64,000 nt of DNA from Variovorax sp. PMC12 (GTDB lineage: Bacteria; Pseudomonadota; Gammaproteobacteria; Burkholderiales; Burkholderiaceae_C). The notes under the pieces were generated by a model, which did not search any database, was not told where the DNA came from, and worked only from the letters and a program-made list of their open reading frames with translations. Shown in pieces: positions 16,977-25,887 of this stretch. The stretch lies in NCBI RefSeq assembly GCF_003019815.1, contig NZ_CP027773.1, positions 5,759,501-5,823,500 of the forward strand. The letters run 5' to 3'. The translations under genes and the position numbers were made by a program. The first letter of the stretch is position 1. Each line of letters begins with the position of its first letter.

Positions 16977-19370
16977 TCAGTCGTAGTTCGTAAACCGGCT
17001 AGGCTGCTGCGTAGACTGGTTCAGCGGCTGATACCCCTGGATGTTCTGCAGCAGCGTGCTCGTCGGATTCGAGCCGATGTTGCCGAAGCCGTTGAACTGG
17101 ATCTGGAACATCAGCCGCGTATCGGGCGTCGTGCGCCCCGTCACCAGCCGCTCGAGCACGATGCGCCCCACCCAACAGCAGGCGTTGTACTCCGCGCCCA
17201 CCAGGCTGTCCGACAACGCACGGTCGTGCAGGCTGTAGCTCAGCCGGCCCACCGCATACCAGCGCCCCGGGTCCGTTGCCGACTTGCCCCCCATCAGCCC
17301 GCCCGTCAGGTCGCTCAGCGGCCATTGCCAGTTGAAGTCGACCGTCTTCGTGCCGTCGTTCGCCGTCGCAGTGCTGTCCGCCTGGTAGCGGAAGGCCGCC
17401 GTGAGCGTGTGGTACTGCGCCGGCGTGTAGCGCAGCGTGAGCGCGTCGCGCGTCGACTTGCCCGTGTCCATGTTGTATTGCGCCAGGCCGTCGATGCTCC
17501 ACTTCGGGTTCCAGTGCACCTGCCCGCCGAAGATGAAGTCGCCCGAATGATCGGTCACGGCCGTGCCGCCCGGCAGCGTGACGTTCTGGTCGCTGAAGCG
17601 AAAGCGCTGCGCAATGCCGAAGCGTGCCGACTCCGCGCCGCTGACAGGGTCGATCAGCCGCGTGGTCACGCCGGTGGTGAGCGTGTTGGTGTCCGACACG
17701 CGGTCGTTGCCCGAGAACGCGTTCTCGGTATAGAGCGTGGCAAAGCTGATGTCGTTGGCGGCCGTGTCGTACACCGGCAGCTGGCTCTGGTCTCGGTACG
17801 GGGTGTGCACGTAGAACGCGCGGGGCTCGAGCGTCTGGCGCCAGGCGCTGCCGAAGAGGCTGGCGTCGCGCTCGAACACCAGGCCGCTGTCCAGGCTCAC
17901 CGTCGGCACCACGCTGGCGATGCTGGTGCGGCCATCGGCCAGCGGCGATGCGAGCTGGTAGGAGGCCGTGTGCAGCAGCAGCTTCGGGATCACGTAGCCG
18001 CCAGGCGTGACCCATGGCCGGCTGATCTGCAGGTTGCCCACCACGCGCTCGCCGTCGGGCTGCTTGATGCCGTTGAGCGTGGGCGCATAGGCCGAGTCGA
18101 CCTGGAAGCGCGTGTAGTCCAGCGTGCCCGACACATCCAGTCCGTGCCAGTCGTACTTGGTGTAGTTGGCCGTGACCTGCGGCACCCGGTTGTATGAAGG
18201 CGTGATGGGCGAGGCCGCGTACTGCAGCGTCTGGTAGGAGAGGGTGCGCGCCTGCCCGCTCCAGTCGCCCTTGGTCCAGTTGAGGTCGGCCTCGTTCGTG
18301 AGCTGGCGCGAGGTCAGCGTGGGCGTGTGCGAGAAGTCGCGCCAGTAGTCGTCGTCGCTCACGCGGTTGATGTTGAACGAGGTGCTGAGCGAATCGAGTC
18401 CGAAGGGCTTGGGGTCCAGCTTCTGGTTGTGGCTTGCCCACAGGCCCCACCGGTTGCGGTCGCGCAGGCTGTCGGAGGGCATCTCGTCGATGCGGATTTG
18501 GCCGCTGTAGTTCTTCTCCAGATAGCGGAACTCGGTGCCCAGGTTCACGCCGCGGTTGCTCATGATCTCGGGGTAGAGCGTGAGGTCGCGGTTGGGCGCG
18601 ATGTTCCAGTAGTAGGGCTGCAGGTACTCGAAGCCGTTGGTGGTGTCGAAGCCGATCACCGGCGGCAGCAGGCCGCTCTGGCGTGCGTTGTTCAGCGGAA
18701 AGCTCACCGAAGGCAGCGAAGGCGTGGTCAGGCCCAGGAAGCTGATCTGCGCGTCGGTGGCAGTGGCCAGGTTGGTCTGGTTGTCGGTGGTCAGCGTCAC
18801 TGCGCTCAGCATCCACGCGGGCACCCAGCCGGCATAGTTCTCGCGCAGGCAGGTGGTGTAGGTGGCATGCCGCGCCACCGACACGTTCGCATCCACGAAG
18901 TCGATGCGCTCGGCATCGCCGTGCGCGCCGGTTCCCAGTAGCGTGTAGCGCACATGCGCGAAGAAGCCCTCGAAGCTCTCGACCTTCAGCTGCAGCTGCG
19001 GGCCTTCGTACACGCTGCCGGCCTGGTTCAGGCGCACGTTGCCGGTGGCCGTGGCCAGGTCGCCGGGCGGCTGGTAGGTGAGCCGGTCGGCGGTGATGCG
19101 GGTTTCGCCGCGCCGCAGCGATGCGTCGCCTTCCACCACCACCTCGAGGTCGGGCCGGCCGGAGAGGCGGTCGCCGTCGACCAGGCTGGGGCGCATGCCG
19201 CGCTCGGCCGGGGGGATGGTTTCTGCCAGTTGCGGCGTGCGCCGCAGCGTCATGGGGGCGTCGATCCAGCTTTGCTGCGTTTCCTGCGCGATGGCGCTGC
19301 GGGCGTGCAGCAGGAGCATGAGCGAAAGCGCCATCGACGGCAGCGGCCAGCCGCGCCAGCGTGATTTCAT
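16977..19370 (-). CDS. lptD: LPS-assembly outer-membrane protein LptD homologue
   Basis: A 797-residue LptD-type protein. A signal peptide (MALSLMLLLHARSAIAQ) is followed by an OstA/LptA-like periplasmic domain (GDASLRRGETRITADRLTYQPPGD...GNVRLNQAG), then a large beta-barrel with many alternating aromatic strands. Conserved cysteines are visible in TYTTC and in the barrel CC pair (YNACCW). An N-terminal cysteine equivalent to Cys31 of E. coli LptD is not seen in the mature N-terminus. LptD inserts LPS into the outer leaflet. It is not next to surA-pdxA-ksgA, the common lptD context, but follows an orphan response regulator by 33 bp. It may therefore be a second LptD; no second copy is visible here. 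Confidence 0.85.
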   Translation of the reverse strand: MKSRWRGWPLPSMALSLMLLLHARSAIAQETQQSWIDAPMTLRRTPQLAETIPPAERGMRPSLVDGDRLSGRPDLEVVVEGDASLRRGETRITADRLTYQPPGDLATATGNVRLNQAGSVYEGPQLQLKVESFEGFFAHVRYTLLGTGAHGDAERIDFVDANVSVARHATYTTCLRENYAGWVPAWMLSAVTLTTDNQTNLATATDAQISFLGLTTPSLPSVSFPLNNARQSGLLPPVIGFDTTNGFEYLQPYYWNIAPNRDLTLYPEIMSNRGVNLGTEFRYLEKNYSGQIRIDEMPSDSLRDRNRWGLWASHNQKLDPKPFGLDSLSTSFNINRVSDDDYWRDFSHTPTLTSRQLTNEADLNWTKGDWSGQARTLSYQTLQYAASPITPSYNRVPQVTANYTKYDWHGLDVSGTLDYTRFQVDSAYAPTLNGIKQPDGERVVGNLQISRPWVTPGGYVIPKLLLHTASYQLASPLADGRTSIASVVPTVSLDSGLVFERDASLFGSAWRQTLEPRAFYVHTPYRDQSQLPVYDTAANDISFATLYTENAFSGNDRVSDTNTLTTGVTTRLIDPVSGAESARFGIAQRFRFSDQNVTLPGGTAVTDHSGDFIFGGQVHWNPKWSIDGLAQYNMDTGKSTRDALTLRYTPAQYHTLTAAFRYQADSTATANDGTKTVDFNWQWPLSDLTGGLMGGKSATDPGRWYAVGRLSYSLHDRALSDSLVGAEYNACCWVGRIVLERLVTGRTTPDTRLMFQIQFNGFGNIGSNPTSTLLQNIQGYQPLNQSTQQPSRFTNYD

Positions 19371-19403
19371 GAGCAAAGGAACGTTCCAGGAGGACGGTGG
19401 GGT

Positions 19404-20093
19404 TCAGGCGTCCTGCCGGGTGCGGGATTCCCATGCGAAGCCGACGCCGTAGACCGAGCGGATCCAGTCGTGCGCCGCCGAGACGGTGGCGAGCTTCTTG
19501 CGCAGGTTCTTGATGTGCGTGTCGACCACGCGCTCGTTCACGTCCAGTGCCTCGGGGAAGGCTGCTTCCAGCAGCTTCGAGCGCGTGAGCACGCGCCCCG
19601 GCTCCTGCGACAGCGCCCGCAGCAGCAGCGATTCGCGCCGCGTCAGCGGCAGGTAGTGCCCGTCGAGGATCGCGCAGCCGCGCACCGCGCCGAAGGTGAT
19701 CGGCACCACCGGGCGCGCCACGCGCTGGCGCTGCGCATAGCGGCGCAGCACCACGTGGATGCGCACCGCCACCTCGCGCGGCGAAAAGGGCTTGCACACG
19801 TAGTCGTCCGCGCCCAGCTCGAAGCCGCGCAGCCGGTCGGCCTCCTCGCCGCGCGCCGTGAGCATGATGATGGGGTGGTCGCTGCGCGCGCGGACCTTCT
19901 CCAGGATCTGCAGCCCGCTCACGTGCGGCAGCGCCACGTCGAGCAGCGTGAGTGCGGGAGGCTCGGTCAGGATGCGATGCAGCGCCACGGCGCCGTCATC
20001 GATGTGCTCGATCTCGTGGCCGGCATGGTGCAGCTCTTCGTGCAGCACCGACGCGGCGTCGCGCCCTTCCTCCACCAACAGGATCCGGCTCAT
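19404..20093 (-). CDS. OmpR-family response regulator without a linked kinase
   Basis: A 229-residue regulator. The receiver domain at residues 3-115 has the acidic pair in LLVEEG, a phosphoacceptor aspartate at about 52 (LLDVALP), and the conserved threonine and lysine in MLTARG and CKPFSP. A winged-helix DNA-binding domain follows (LTRRESLLLRALSQEPGRVLTRSKLLE, VVDTHIKNLRKKL). No histidine kinase adjoins it. It is sandwiched in one apparent operon between a NERD-domain gene 4 bp upstream and the lptD homologue 33 bp downstream, so envelope-stress control is a reasonable guess. Confidence 0.9.
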   Translation of the reverse strand: MSRILLVEEGRDAASVLHEELHHAGHEIEHIDDGAVALHRILTEPPALTLLDVALPHVSGLQILEKVRARSDHPIIMLTARGEEADRLRGFELGADDYVCKPFSPREVAVRIHVVLRRYAQRQRVARPVVPITFGAVRGCAILDGHYLPLTRRESLLLRALSQEPGRVLTRSKLLEAAFPEALDVNERVVDTHIKNLRKKLATVSAAHDWIRSVYGVGFAWESRTRQDA

Positions 20094-20097
20094 CGTG

Positions 20098-20868
20098 TCA
20101 TTGCAGATTCAGCGCGCCGGGATGCGCGGGGCGCACGTGCACGCGCGCGCTTTTCTCGCGGCTGTTCTCGCGGCTGTTGCGCATGTGGTCGTCGAGCGTC
20201 AGGTCGCCCTGCAGGCCGTCCAGCAGCCGCAGCGTGCGGTCGATCGCGGCATCGTCGAGCAGCGGATAGCCGTGGTCGTTGTGCCCGTTGTTGCGCGCCA
20301 CGCGGGCGATGTACGGCAGGTCCTGCGGCGTGATCACCGCGGTGGGCATCACACCCTGGAGCTCGACGCCCTCGCACGGCAGCAGCACGAAGTACTGCAC
20401 CCGCAGGTCGGGCGGCAGCAGGTTGCGCAGGTGCGTGGTCTTGCGGCCGCACTGCCAGGCGGGGTCCTTCACCTCGCGTGCCAGCGCGTGGTCGTGCTGG
20501 CGCAGGAACCAGCGCGGCAGCGCACGCGCCGATGTCTTGCGGTAGACCACCGCGTTGCGCCAGCCCTTCACCTCGAACAGGTAAATGCCGGCCTCGCACA
20601 CCAGGGTCACGTCGAAGCGGGCGGTGGGCACGGCGCTGCCTTCGTACATGGGAATGACCAGGTCCTGCCGCACGTGCAAGCGGCCGAACGCGGGCCCGAA
20701 TGCACTGGTGAGCTGCTGCACGGCCAGCATGGTCGCCGTGTTGTTCGCCTGCGCGTCGTCGATGGAAAACGAGCGGCGTGCGTGCGCGTCGGATCCCGGC
20801 TGGGCATGCCCGTGGCCGGCCAGCGTGAGCAAGGGACGGGAGGGGGCTTTGTGCAAGGCAGTGGTCAT
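20098..20868 (-). CDS. NERD-domain (nuclease-related) protein
   Basis: A 256-residue protein whose central region FDVTLVCEAGIYLFEVKGW (residues about 85-103) matches the nuclease-related domain: an aspartate followed by the E-x-K motif of restriction-endonuclease-like folds. The domain is linked to DNA processing or signalling in bacteria, with function mostly unknown. No membrane segment or signal peptide is evident, so it is probably cytoplasmic. It leads the NERD-regulator-lptD operon. Charged, low-complexity C-terminal residues (RNSRENSREKS) may be disordered. Confidence 0.75.
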   Translation of the reverse strand: MTTALHKAPSRPLLTLAGHGHAQPGSDAHARRSFSIDDAQANNTATMLAVQQLTSAFGPAFGRLHVRQDLVIPMYEGSAVPTARFDVTLVCEAGIYLFEVKGWRNAVVYRKTSARALPRWFLRQHDHALAREVKDPAWQCGRKTTHLRNLLPPDLRVQYFVLLPCEGVELQGVMPTAVITPQDLPYIARVARNNGHNDHGYPLLDDAAIDRTLRLLDGLQGDLTLDDHMRNSRENSREKSARVHVRPAHPGALNLQ

Positions 20869-21133
20869 GTGAGGCTCCTTCGAACTTCAAGGATTGCGCG
20901 ACTCGCGGGAGTCGCGGCTTCGGCATGCGCACATCTTTTCAAACGAATTGGGAGAAATTTGAAGGACCCATGCAAAGACTTCGCTCATTGCGTCGGCGCA
21001 TGTCTGACGTGCGCGCACAACACTCGGTGCGACGGAAAACGGATCTACCAATTTCCTCCGGATTTGAACGAAACCATGCGTACAGCCGGTCGATACCGAG
21101 CGGCCGCATCACACCTGAAACCGGAGAACCTGA
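20869..21133. promoter_or_regulatory. Divergent intergenic region upstream of porin and NERD genes
   Basis: A 265-bp gap between divergent genes. It is visibly richer in A+T around 20930-21080 than the coding DNA, as expected for promoters. A GGAG ribosome-binding core sits 10 bp before the porin ATG. No convincing -35/-10 pair or operator dyad could be picked out by eye. Confidence 0.4.
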
Positions 21134-22294
21134 ATGAAGAAATCCCTCACGGCATTCGCTGCCCTGGCCGTCTGCGGCCTGGCCTCTGCCCAATCGTCCG
21201 TCACGCTGTTCGGTGTCGTCGACGCCGGCGTGACCTACCAGTCGAACACCGCGCGCGACACCGTCACGGGCCTGTCGAACAAGCAAAGCAAGTGGAGCCT
21301 GGGCAACTCCGGCTACAACTCCAGCCGCATCGGCTTTCGCGGCACCGAAGACCTCGGCGGCGGCCTGGCCGCGAGCTTCTGGCTCGAAGCGCCCATCACC
21401 AACGACGACGGCGCCACCGGCGTTTCCACCTTCAACCGCCGCTCCACCGTGAGCCTGTCGGGTGGCTTCGGCGAGCTGCGCCTGGGCCGCGACTACACGC
21501 CCACCTTCTGGAACGACACCGTCTTCGATCCGTTCGGCACCAACGGCTCGGGCACCAACGTGATCAGCACCGTCAGCGGCAACACCACCATCAACAACGC
21601 CAACTACGTGCGCGCCAGCAACTCGGTGGGCTACTTCCTGCCGCCGAACCTGGGCGGCTTCTACGGCCAGCTGCAGTACAGCTTTGCCGAGAACACCAGC
21701 ACCAGCGCCACCAGCACCACGGCCGCGACCAGCAGCAGCGCCGGGCGCTACGTGGGCGGACGATTCGGCTATGCCAACGGCCCGCTGGACATCGCGCTGG
21801 GCGTGGGCCGCAGCACCGCCGTGGACACCGCCGCGCTGGAGCGCAGCGTGCAGACCATCAACCTGGGCGCTTCGTACGACTTCGGTCCGGTCAAGCTGTT
21901 CGGCGAGCTGTCGAACGTGAAGAACAAGTTCGACTACTCGGCCGCGGCCGACACGCACGACAGCTACAACGGCTACCTGATCGGCGCGACCGTTCCTGTG
22001 GGCGCCGGCCTGATCCGCGTGGCGTATTCGCAGGTTCGCTACAACGAAGGCGCCGCGGGCGTCACGGGCGAAGACCCGCTGGCACGCAAGCTCGCGGTCG
22101 GCTACGTACACAACCTGTCCAAGCGCACGGCGCTGTATGCGACGGTGGCGCGCGTGAACAACCGCAACGACGTGAACTACACCGGCAGCCTGGTGTCGGC
22201 CAGCACCACGGGCTACGGCAGCACCGGCGTGGGCTTCTCGGGCCTGCCGCGTTCGTCGACCGGCTACGACTTCGGCATTCGCCACGCGTTCTGA
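21134..22294 (+). CDS. Gram-negative general porin (betaproteobacterial type)
   Basis: A 386-residue outer-membrane porin. The signal peptide MKKSLTAFAALAVCGLASAQS leads directly into SSVTLFGVVDAGVTYQSN, the standard first strand of betaproteobacterial porins. Alternating-polarity strands follow, with SRIGFRGTEDLGGGLAASFWLE, and the protein ends in a strand terminating in phenylalanine (YDFGIRHAF), the outer-membrane insertion signal. It forms a trimeric diffusion channel. A GGAG ribosome-binding site precedes the ATG and a strong terminator follows, so it is a single-gene unit. Confidence 0.95.
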   Translation: MKKSLTAFAALAVCGLASAQSSVTLFGVVDAGVTYQSNTARDTVTGLSNKQSKWSLGNSGYNSSRIGFRGTEDLGGGLAASFWLEAPITNDDGATGVSTFNRRSTVSLSGGFGELRLGRDYTPTFWNDTVFDPFGTNGSGTNVISTVSGNTTINNANYVRASNSVGYFLPPNLGGFYGQLQYSFAENTSTSATSTTAATSSSAGRYVGGRFGYANGPLDIALGVGRSTAVDTAALERSVQTINLGASYDFGPVKLFGELSNVKNKFDYSAAADTHDSYNGYLIGATVPVGAGLIRVAYSQVRYNEGAAGVTGEDPLARKLAVGYVHNLSKRTALYATVARVNNRNDVNYTGSLVSASTTGYGSTGVGFSGLPRSSTGYDFGIRHAF

Positions 22295-22320
22295 GGACTG
22301 GTCCGCACGAAGACAAAGAA

Positions 22321-22343
22321 GGGAGCGCCGCTCCCTTTTTTTT
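22321..22343. terminator. Rho-independent terminator after the porin gene
   Basis: Stem GGGAGC-GCC-GCTCCC at 22321-22335 followed by eight T residues (22336-22343), 26 bp after the porin stop. On the opposite strand the stem is followed by TTCTTTGT, so it may also weakly terminate the convergent sensor-kinase transcript ending at 22352. Confidence 0.9.
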
Positions 22344-22351
22344 GTGCCGAA

Positions 22352-24616
22352 TCAGCAGGAGGAGGCGCTGTGCTCCAGGGGCGGCACCTCGCGGCGCGGT
22401 GCATCCAGCGCCAGCGGCACACGCACATGCGCCAGCAGCCCGTGCGAGCCCGGCTTCAGCACCACGTCGCCGCCGTGCGCGCGCGCGATCGACCGGCATA
22501 CGGCCAGCCCCAGGCCGCTGCCCGCGGCGCGTGAGGAGCGGGCCTGCGGCGTGCGATAGAAGGGCTTGAACACGCGCTCCAGCTCATCGGGCGGCAGGCC
22601 CGGTCCGCGGTCGCTGATCTCCACCACCGCGTCGGGACCGTCGATGAACAGGCGCACACGCGCCTGGTTGCCATACTTGACGGCGTTCTCGATGAGGTTG
22701 TCGAGCACGCGGCGCATTCCGATCACGTCGACCTCCACCTGCGCGTGCTCGGTGCGCTGCAGCAGCAGCACGTCCTTGCCGACGAACACGGCCTGCTCGA
22801 CCACGTCCTCGACCAGGCTCGCGAAGTCCATGCGCTCGCGCGCGCTGACCACCGACGCATCGCGGATGAAGCTGAGCACCGAGCCGATCATCAGCTCCAT
22901 TTCCTCGACGTCTTCCAGCATGCCGGCGCGCACTTCGTCGGGCACGTCCTCGATGCGAAAGCGCAGCCGCGTGAGCGGCGTGCGCAGGTCGTGGCTGATG
23001 GCGCCGATCATCACCGTGCGGTCGTCGACGAAGCTGCGCAGCCGCGCCTGCATGCGGTTGAAGGCCTGGGCGGCGCGGCCGATCTCGGCGGGGCCTTCGA
23101 GGGCCAGCACGGGGGCGGCCGGGTCGCGGCCCAGCTGGTCGGCGGCGCGCGCAAAGCCGGCAATCGGCCGCACCAGCCGGCGCGAGAACAGCCAGCCCGC
23201 CGGCGCGACGATGGCGGAGGCGATCAGGAACCACAGCAGCACGCGGCGTTGCCATGCGTTCGGAAAAGACTCGGGCACCGACTGCACCACCACCCAGCTG
23301 CCTTCGCGCGTGTGGACGGCGGCGATGAAGTCGCCTTCGACGAAGGGCGCGGGCGCGAGGCCGAAGAGGCCGCGCGTGGCGGGGCGTTCGACGTCGGCGG
23401 TGGTCTCGGCGGAGGGCTTTGCCTGCGGCGCGCTGGCGGCCGGCGGCGCGCGTTCCGATTCCGTGGCGGCGCGCGGCGGTGCCGCCGCGGCGGTTGGGGA
23501 CGGTTCGGATGCCGGCGTGCGCACGGCGGGCTTCGACGGCGTCGCGGGTGCGCGATCGGCCGCAGCGGCGGTGGCTTCGGTTGTGGTCGTTGGCGCAGCC
23601 TTGCGTGCCGGTGCGCTTTCGACGGAGAACGGAATGGTGGGCACCGCAGGCGCCGAATGAATGACGGGCGGGGCGGGCTGGAGCGGTGCGGTGGAGGGCG
23701 AGAGCCGGGGCCCGGCGGTCAGGCCGGGGACGTTGGCCATGGCGGGCGAGGGCGCAGGCGACGAGGGCGGCGCCGCGTCGGGCGCGGTGGTGGTGGCAAT
23801 GCGCGCAGATGCTTGCGCATTCGGTGCGCCCGAAGTGGAGGGTGCCAGTGCGCCGGGCGATGGCACAACGGCGAAGTCCCCCGGAGATATGGCGGGCGTG
23901 GGCGCCTGCAGCCGCTGGCTGGCCGTGCCGTTGTCCGGAACCGTGGCATTGGTGCCGCCAATCGCATTGCCCGGTAGCTGCTGCTGCTGCTGCTGCGGGA
24001 GCCCGCCCTGGTTGGTGGCCGGGTCCCGGCTGGTGCCGAGGCTTCCGTTCCAGCCGCCGATGCCTCCGGGGCTTGCCGGGCTTCCGGGGCTTCCGGGGAA
24101 TGCCGTTCCTCCCGCCGGACCCGAAGGCATCCTGGACATGCCCCCGCCCGGCCCGCCCATCTGTACCCGAAGGAAGCCACCTCCGGTGGGCACGGACGAT
24201 GCCTGGCGGATGCCGTACCCCGACGCCTTGCCCGCGTCGGCCACCGGCCCTGTCGTGCCGGCAAAGGGCAGCGGCGTGAAGAAGTAGAGCCGCACCTCGC
24301 TCTCGTCGCGTTCCAGCAGTTGCGCGAGGTCGCGGCGCGAGCGTTCGGAGGTGAGCCAGCCCTGGCCCTTGGGCTCGGGCGCGCCTGCCTGCAGCGAGCG
24401 CTGCAGCAGGCTCGCATTGCGGCCTTCGGCGGCACGGCCCGAGAGCACGCGTGCGATGTCGCCCAGCTCCCACTGGCGCTGCGGCTCGGGCGGCAGCAGC
24501 ACGGTGAGTGCCAGCGTCACGATCTGCGCCACCACCAGGCCCGCGAGTAACAGGCCGGTGATCTGCAGGGCCAGCGGGGGACCCGGCCAGCGGCGCGCGG
24601 TACCTTGGGAGTTCAT
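22352..24616 (-). CDS. Sensor histidine kinase with a very long low-complexity periplasmic segment
   Basis: A 754-residue membrane histidine kinase: TM1 at residues 16-40, TM2 at 458-478, a HAMP-like segment from about 479, the phosphoacceptor His542 (AISHDLRTPLTRLRF), N-box NLIENAVKYG, G1 SDRGPGLPP and G2 GSGLGLAV. The periplasmic part is unusual: residues about 152-418 are Pro/Ala/Gly/Ser-rich with a collagen-like GSPGSPASPGG stretch and a six-glutamine run. Short globular segments remain at 41-150 and 420-457. It is divergent from an OmpR-type regulator, its likely partner. Confidence 0.92.
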   Translation of the reverse strand: MNSQGTARRWPGPPLALQITGLLLAGLVVAQIVTLALTVLLPPEPQRQWELGDIARVLSGRAAEGRNASLLQRSLQAGAPEPKGQGWLTSERSRRDLAQLLERDESEVRLYFFTPLPFAGTTGPVADAGKASGYGIRQASSVPTGGGFLRVQMGGPGGGMSRMPSGPAGGTAFPGSPGSPASPGGIGGWNGSLGTSRDPATNQGGLPQQQQQQLPGNAIGGTNATVPDNGTASQRLQAPTPAISPGDFAVVPSPGALAPSTSGAPNAQASARIATTTAPDAAPPSSPAPSPAMANVPGLTAGPRLSPSTAPLQPAPPVIHSAPAVPTIPFSVESAPARKAAPTTTTEATAAAADRAPATPSKPAVRTPASEPSPTAAAAPPRAATESERAPPAASAPQAKPSAETTADVERPATRGLFGLAPAPFVEGDFIAAVHTREGSWVVVQSVPESFPNAWQRRVLLWFLIASAIVAPAGWLFSRRLVRPIAGFARAADQLGRDPAAPVLALEGPAEIGRAAQAFNRMQARLRSFVDDRTVMIGAISHDLRTPLTRLRFRIEDVPDEVRAGMLEDVEEMELMIGSVLSFIRDASVVSARERMDFASLVEDVVEQAVFVGKDVLLLQRTEHAQVEVDVIGMRRVLDNLIENAVKYGNQARVRLFIDGPDAVVEISDRGPGLPPDELERVFKPFYRTPQARSSRAAGSGLGLAVCRSIARAHGGDVVLKPGSHGLLAHVRVPLALDAPRREVPPLEHSASSC
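23978..23995. repeat. CTG trinucleotide tract inside the sensor kinase gene
   Basis: Six CTG units on the plus strand encode the polyglutamine run of the kinase's disordered periplasmic segment. Such in-frame tracts can change length by slippage without breaking the protein. Confidence 0.9.
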
Positions 24617-24798
24617 GGGGCGATGCTGGCACGGACGGCAAGCGCTGTCACGCCGGTGCGGCTCGGTCTGTGCTTGTCCATCGTTTGCTCCCGGCTGTCA
24701 GCGGGCTGAGTCTGGGCAGCGCATGTTGCGGCCGGATTTCAGCGTATTTCAATTCATTTCAACGTACGAGGGCTTCGGACCGCGGTGGCGCCCGGCCT

Positions 24799-25581
24799 AT
24801 GATCCGCTACCCGATCCGCCGCAACGTGAACCTGTCCACCCGCATCCTCATCGTCGACGACGACGCCGGCATCCGCAGCCTGGTGGCGTCCTTCCTGGAA
24901 AAGCATGGCTTCCAGGTCGACGGGGCCGGCCATCCGGCGGAGATGCGCGAACGCCTTGCACAGGCCGACTACGCGCTCATCGTGCTCGACGTGATGATGC
25001 CCGGCGAAGACGGCCTGAGCGCGCTGCGCGAGCTGCAGCGCATCGGCGGGCCGCCGGTCATCATGCTGTCGGCCGTGGGCACCGACATTGACCGCATCGT
25101 GGGCCTGGAGATCGGCGCCGAAGACTACCTGGCCAAGCCGTGCAACCCGCGCGAGCTGCTGGCGCGCATCCGCACCGTGCTGCGGCGCGCGGCCAAGCCT
25201 TCTGCCGCCCAGGCCGCGCCGGCCGTGCGGCAAGCGGCGGGCGATGCGCCTGCCACGCTGCTGTACTTCGCGGGCTGGCGCATCGACCTCGAAACCCGCC
25301 TGCTGCACGACCCGAAGGACCAGCCCGTGGACCTGTCCGACGGCGAGTTCCGCCTGCTTCGCGCGCTGGTGGAGCATCCGCGCCGCGTGCTTACGCGCGA
25401 CCAGCTGGTGCAGTACGCGCTCGGCGCGGAAAGCGATTCGTACGACCGCGCGATCGATGTGCAGATCAGCCGCCTGCGCCGCAAGCTGGCCTCCGGCGAA
25501 GCGCGTGCCGACCTGATCCGCACGGTGCGCAACGAGGGCTACATGTTCGTGCCCGCAGTTACGCGCACGCCCGAGGCCTGA
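24799..25581 (+). CDS. OmpR-family response regulator, partner of the divergent sensor kinase
   Basis: A 260-residue response regulator (251 if the GTG at 24826 is used). The receiver has LIVDDDAG, the phosphoacceptor aspartate in LIVLDVMMPGEDG, MLSAVG and the lysine in LAKPCNPRELL. The C-terminal winged helix has LSDGEFRLLRALVEHPRRVLTRDQL and DVQISRLRRKL. The gene is 182 bp from, and divergent to, the histidine kinase, the usual layout of a two-component pair. OmpR/TorR-like regulators with this CNPREL signature commonly control envelope or stress genes; the target here is unknown. Confidence 0.9.
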   Translation: MIRYPIRRNVNLSTRILIVDDDAGIRSLVASFLEKHGFQVDGAGHPAEMRERLAQADYALIVLDVMMPGEDGLSALRELQRIGGPPVIMLSAVGTDIDRIVGLEIGAEDYLAKPCNPRELLARIRTVLRRAAKPSAAQAAPAVRQAAGDAPATLLYFAGWRIDLETRLLHDPKDQPVDLSDGEFRLLRALVEHPRRVLTRDQLVQYALGAESDSYDRAIDVQISRLRRKLASGEARADLIRTVRNEGYMFVPAVTRTPEA

Positions 25582-25689
25582 CCCAACGCCGTCCGGCCGG
25601 TGCGGCAAAGAAGCCGCAACACGCTGAAATCCGTGGGCAATGCGCCGGCCGCAAGCTGGAGGCCTCGCATTCATCACACCTATCGATCC

Positions 25690-25887
25690 ATGACCTTCCT
25701 CGACTGGCTTCTGGACTGGCGCACCCTTGTCGCGCTGGCCGTGGGAGATGCGGCGCTGATGGCGATGTTCCTGTTGTGGGACGCCAGGCACCTTGCGTCC
25801 CTCACATTCACGGTGCTGGAGCAACAGCGCCTCAGCCCAGAAGACCGTGGCGCGACGCTTCGAGGATTGCCTGGGTCCGGGACTTGA
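25690..25887 (+). CDS. Possible tiny membrane protein (doubtful)
   Basis: A 65-residue open frame starting MTFLDWLLDWRTLVALAVGDAALMAMFLLWDARHL, which reads like one transmembrane helix. The downstream part overlaps the 3' end of the convergent LuxR-type gene and is probably only its antisense. No clear ribosome-binding site and no family resemblance. It could equally be chance. Confidence 0.22.
   Translation: MTFLDWLLDWRTLVALAVGDAALMAMFLLWDARHLASLTFTVLEQQRLSPEDRGATLRGLPGSGT

Noticed and set aside
22321..22343. Attenuator or riboswitch after the porin gene
   Set aside because: It is a simple GC stem with a T tract directly after a stop codon, the usual intrinsic terminator.
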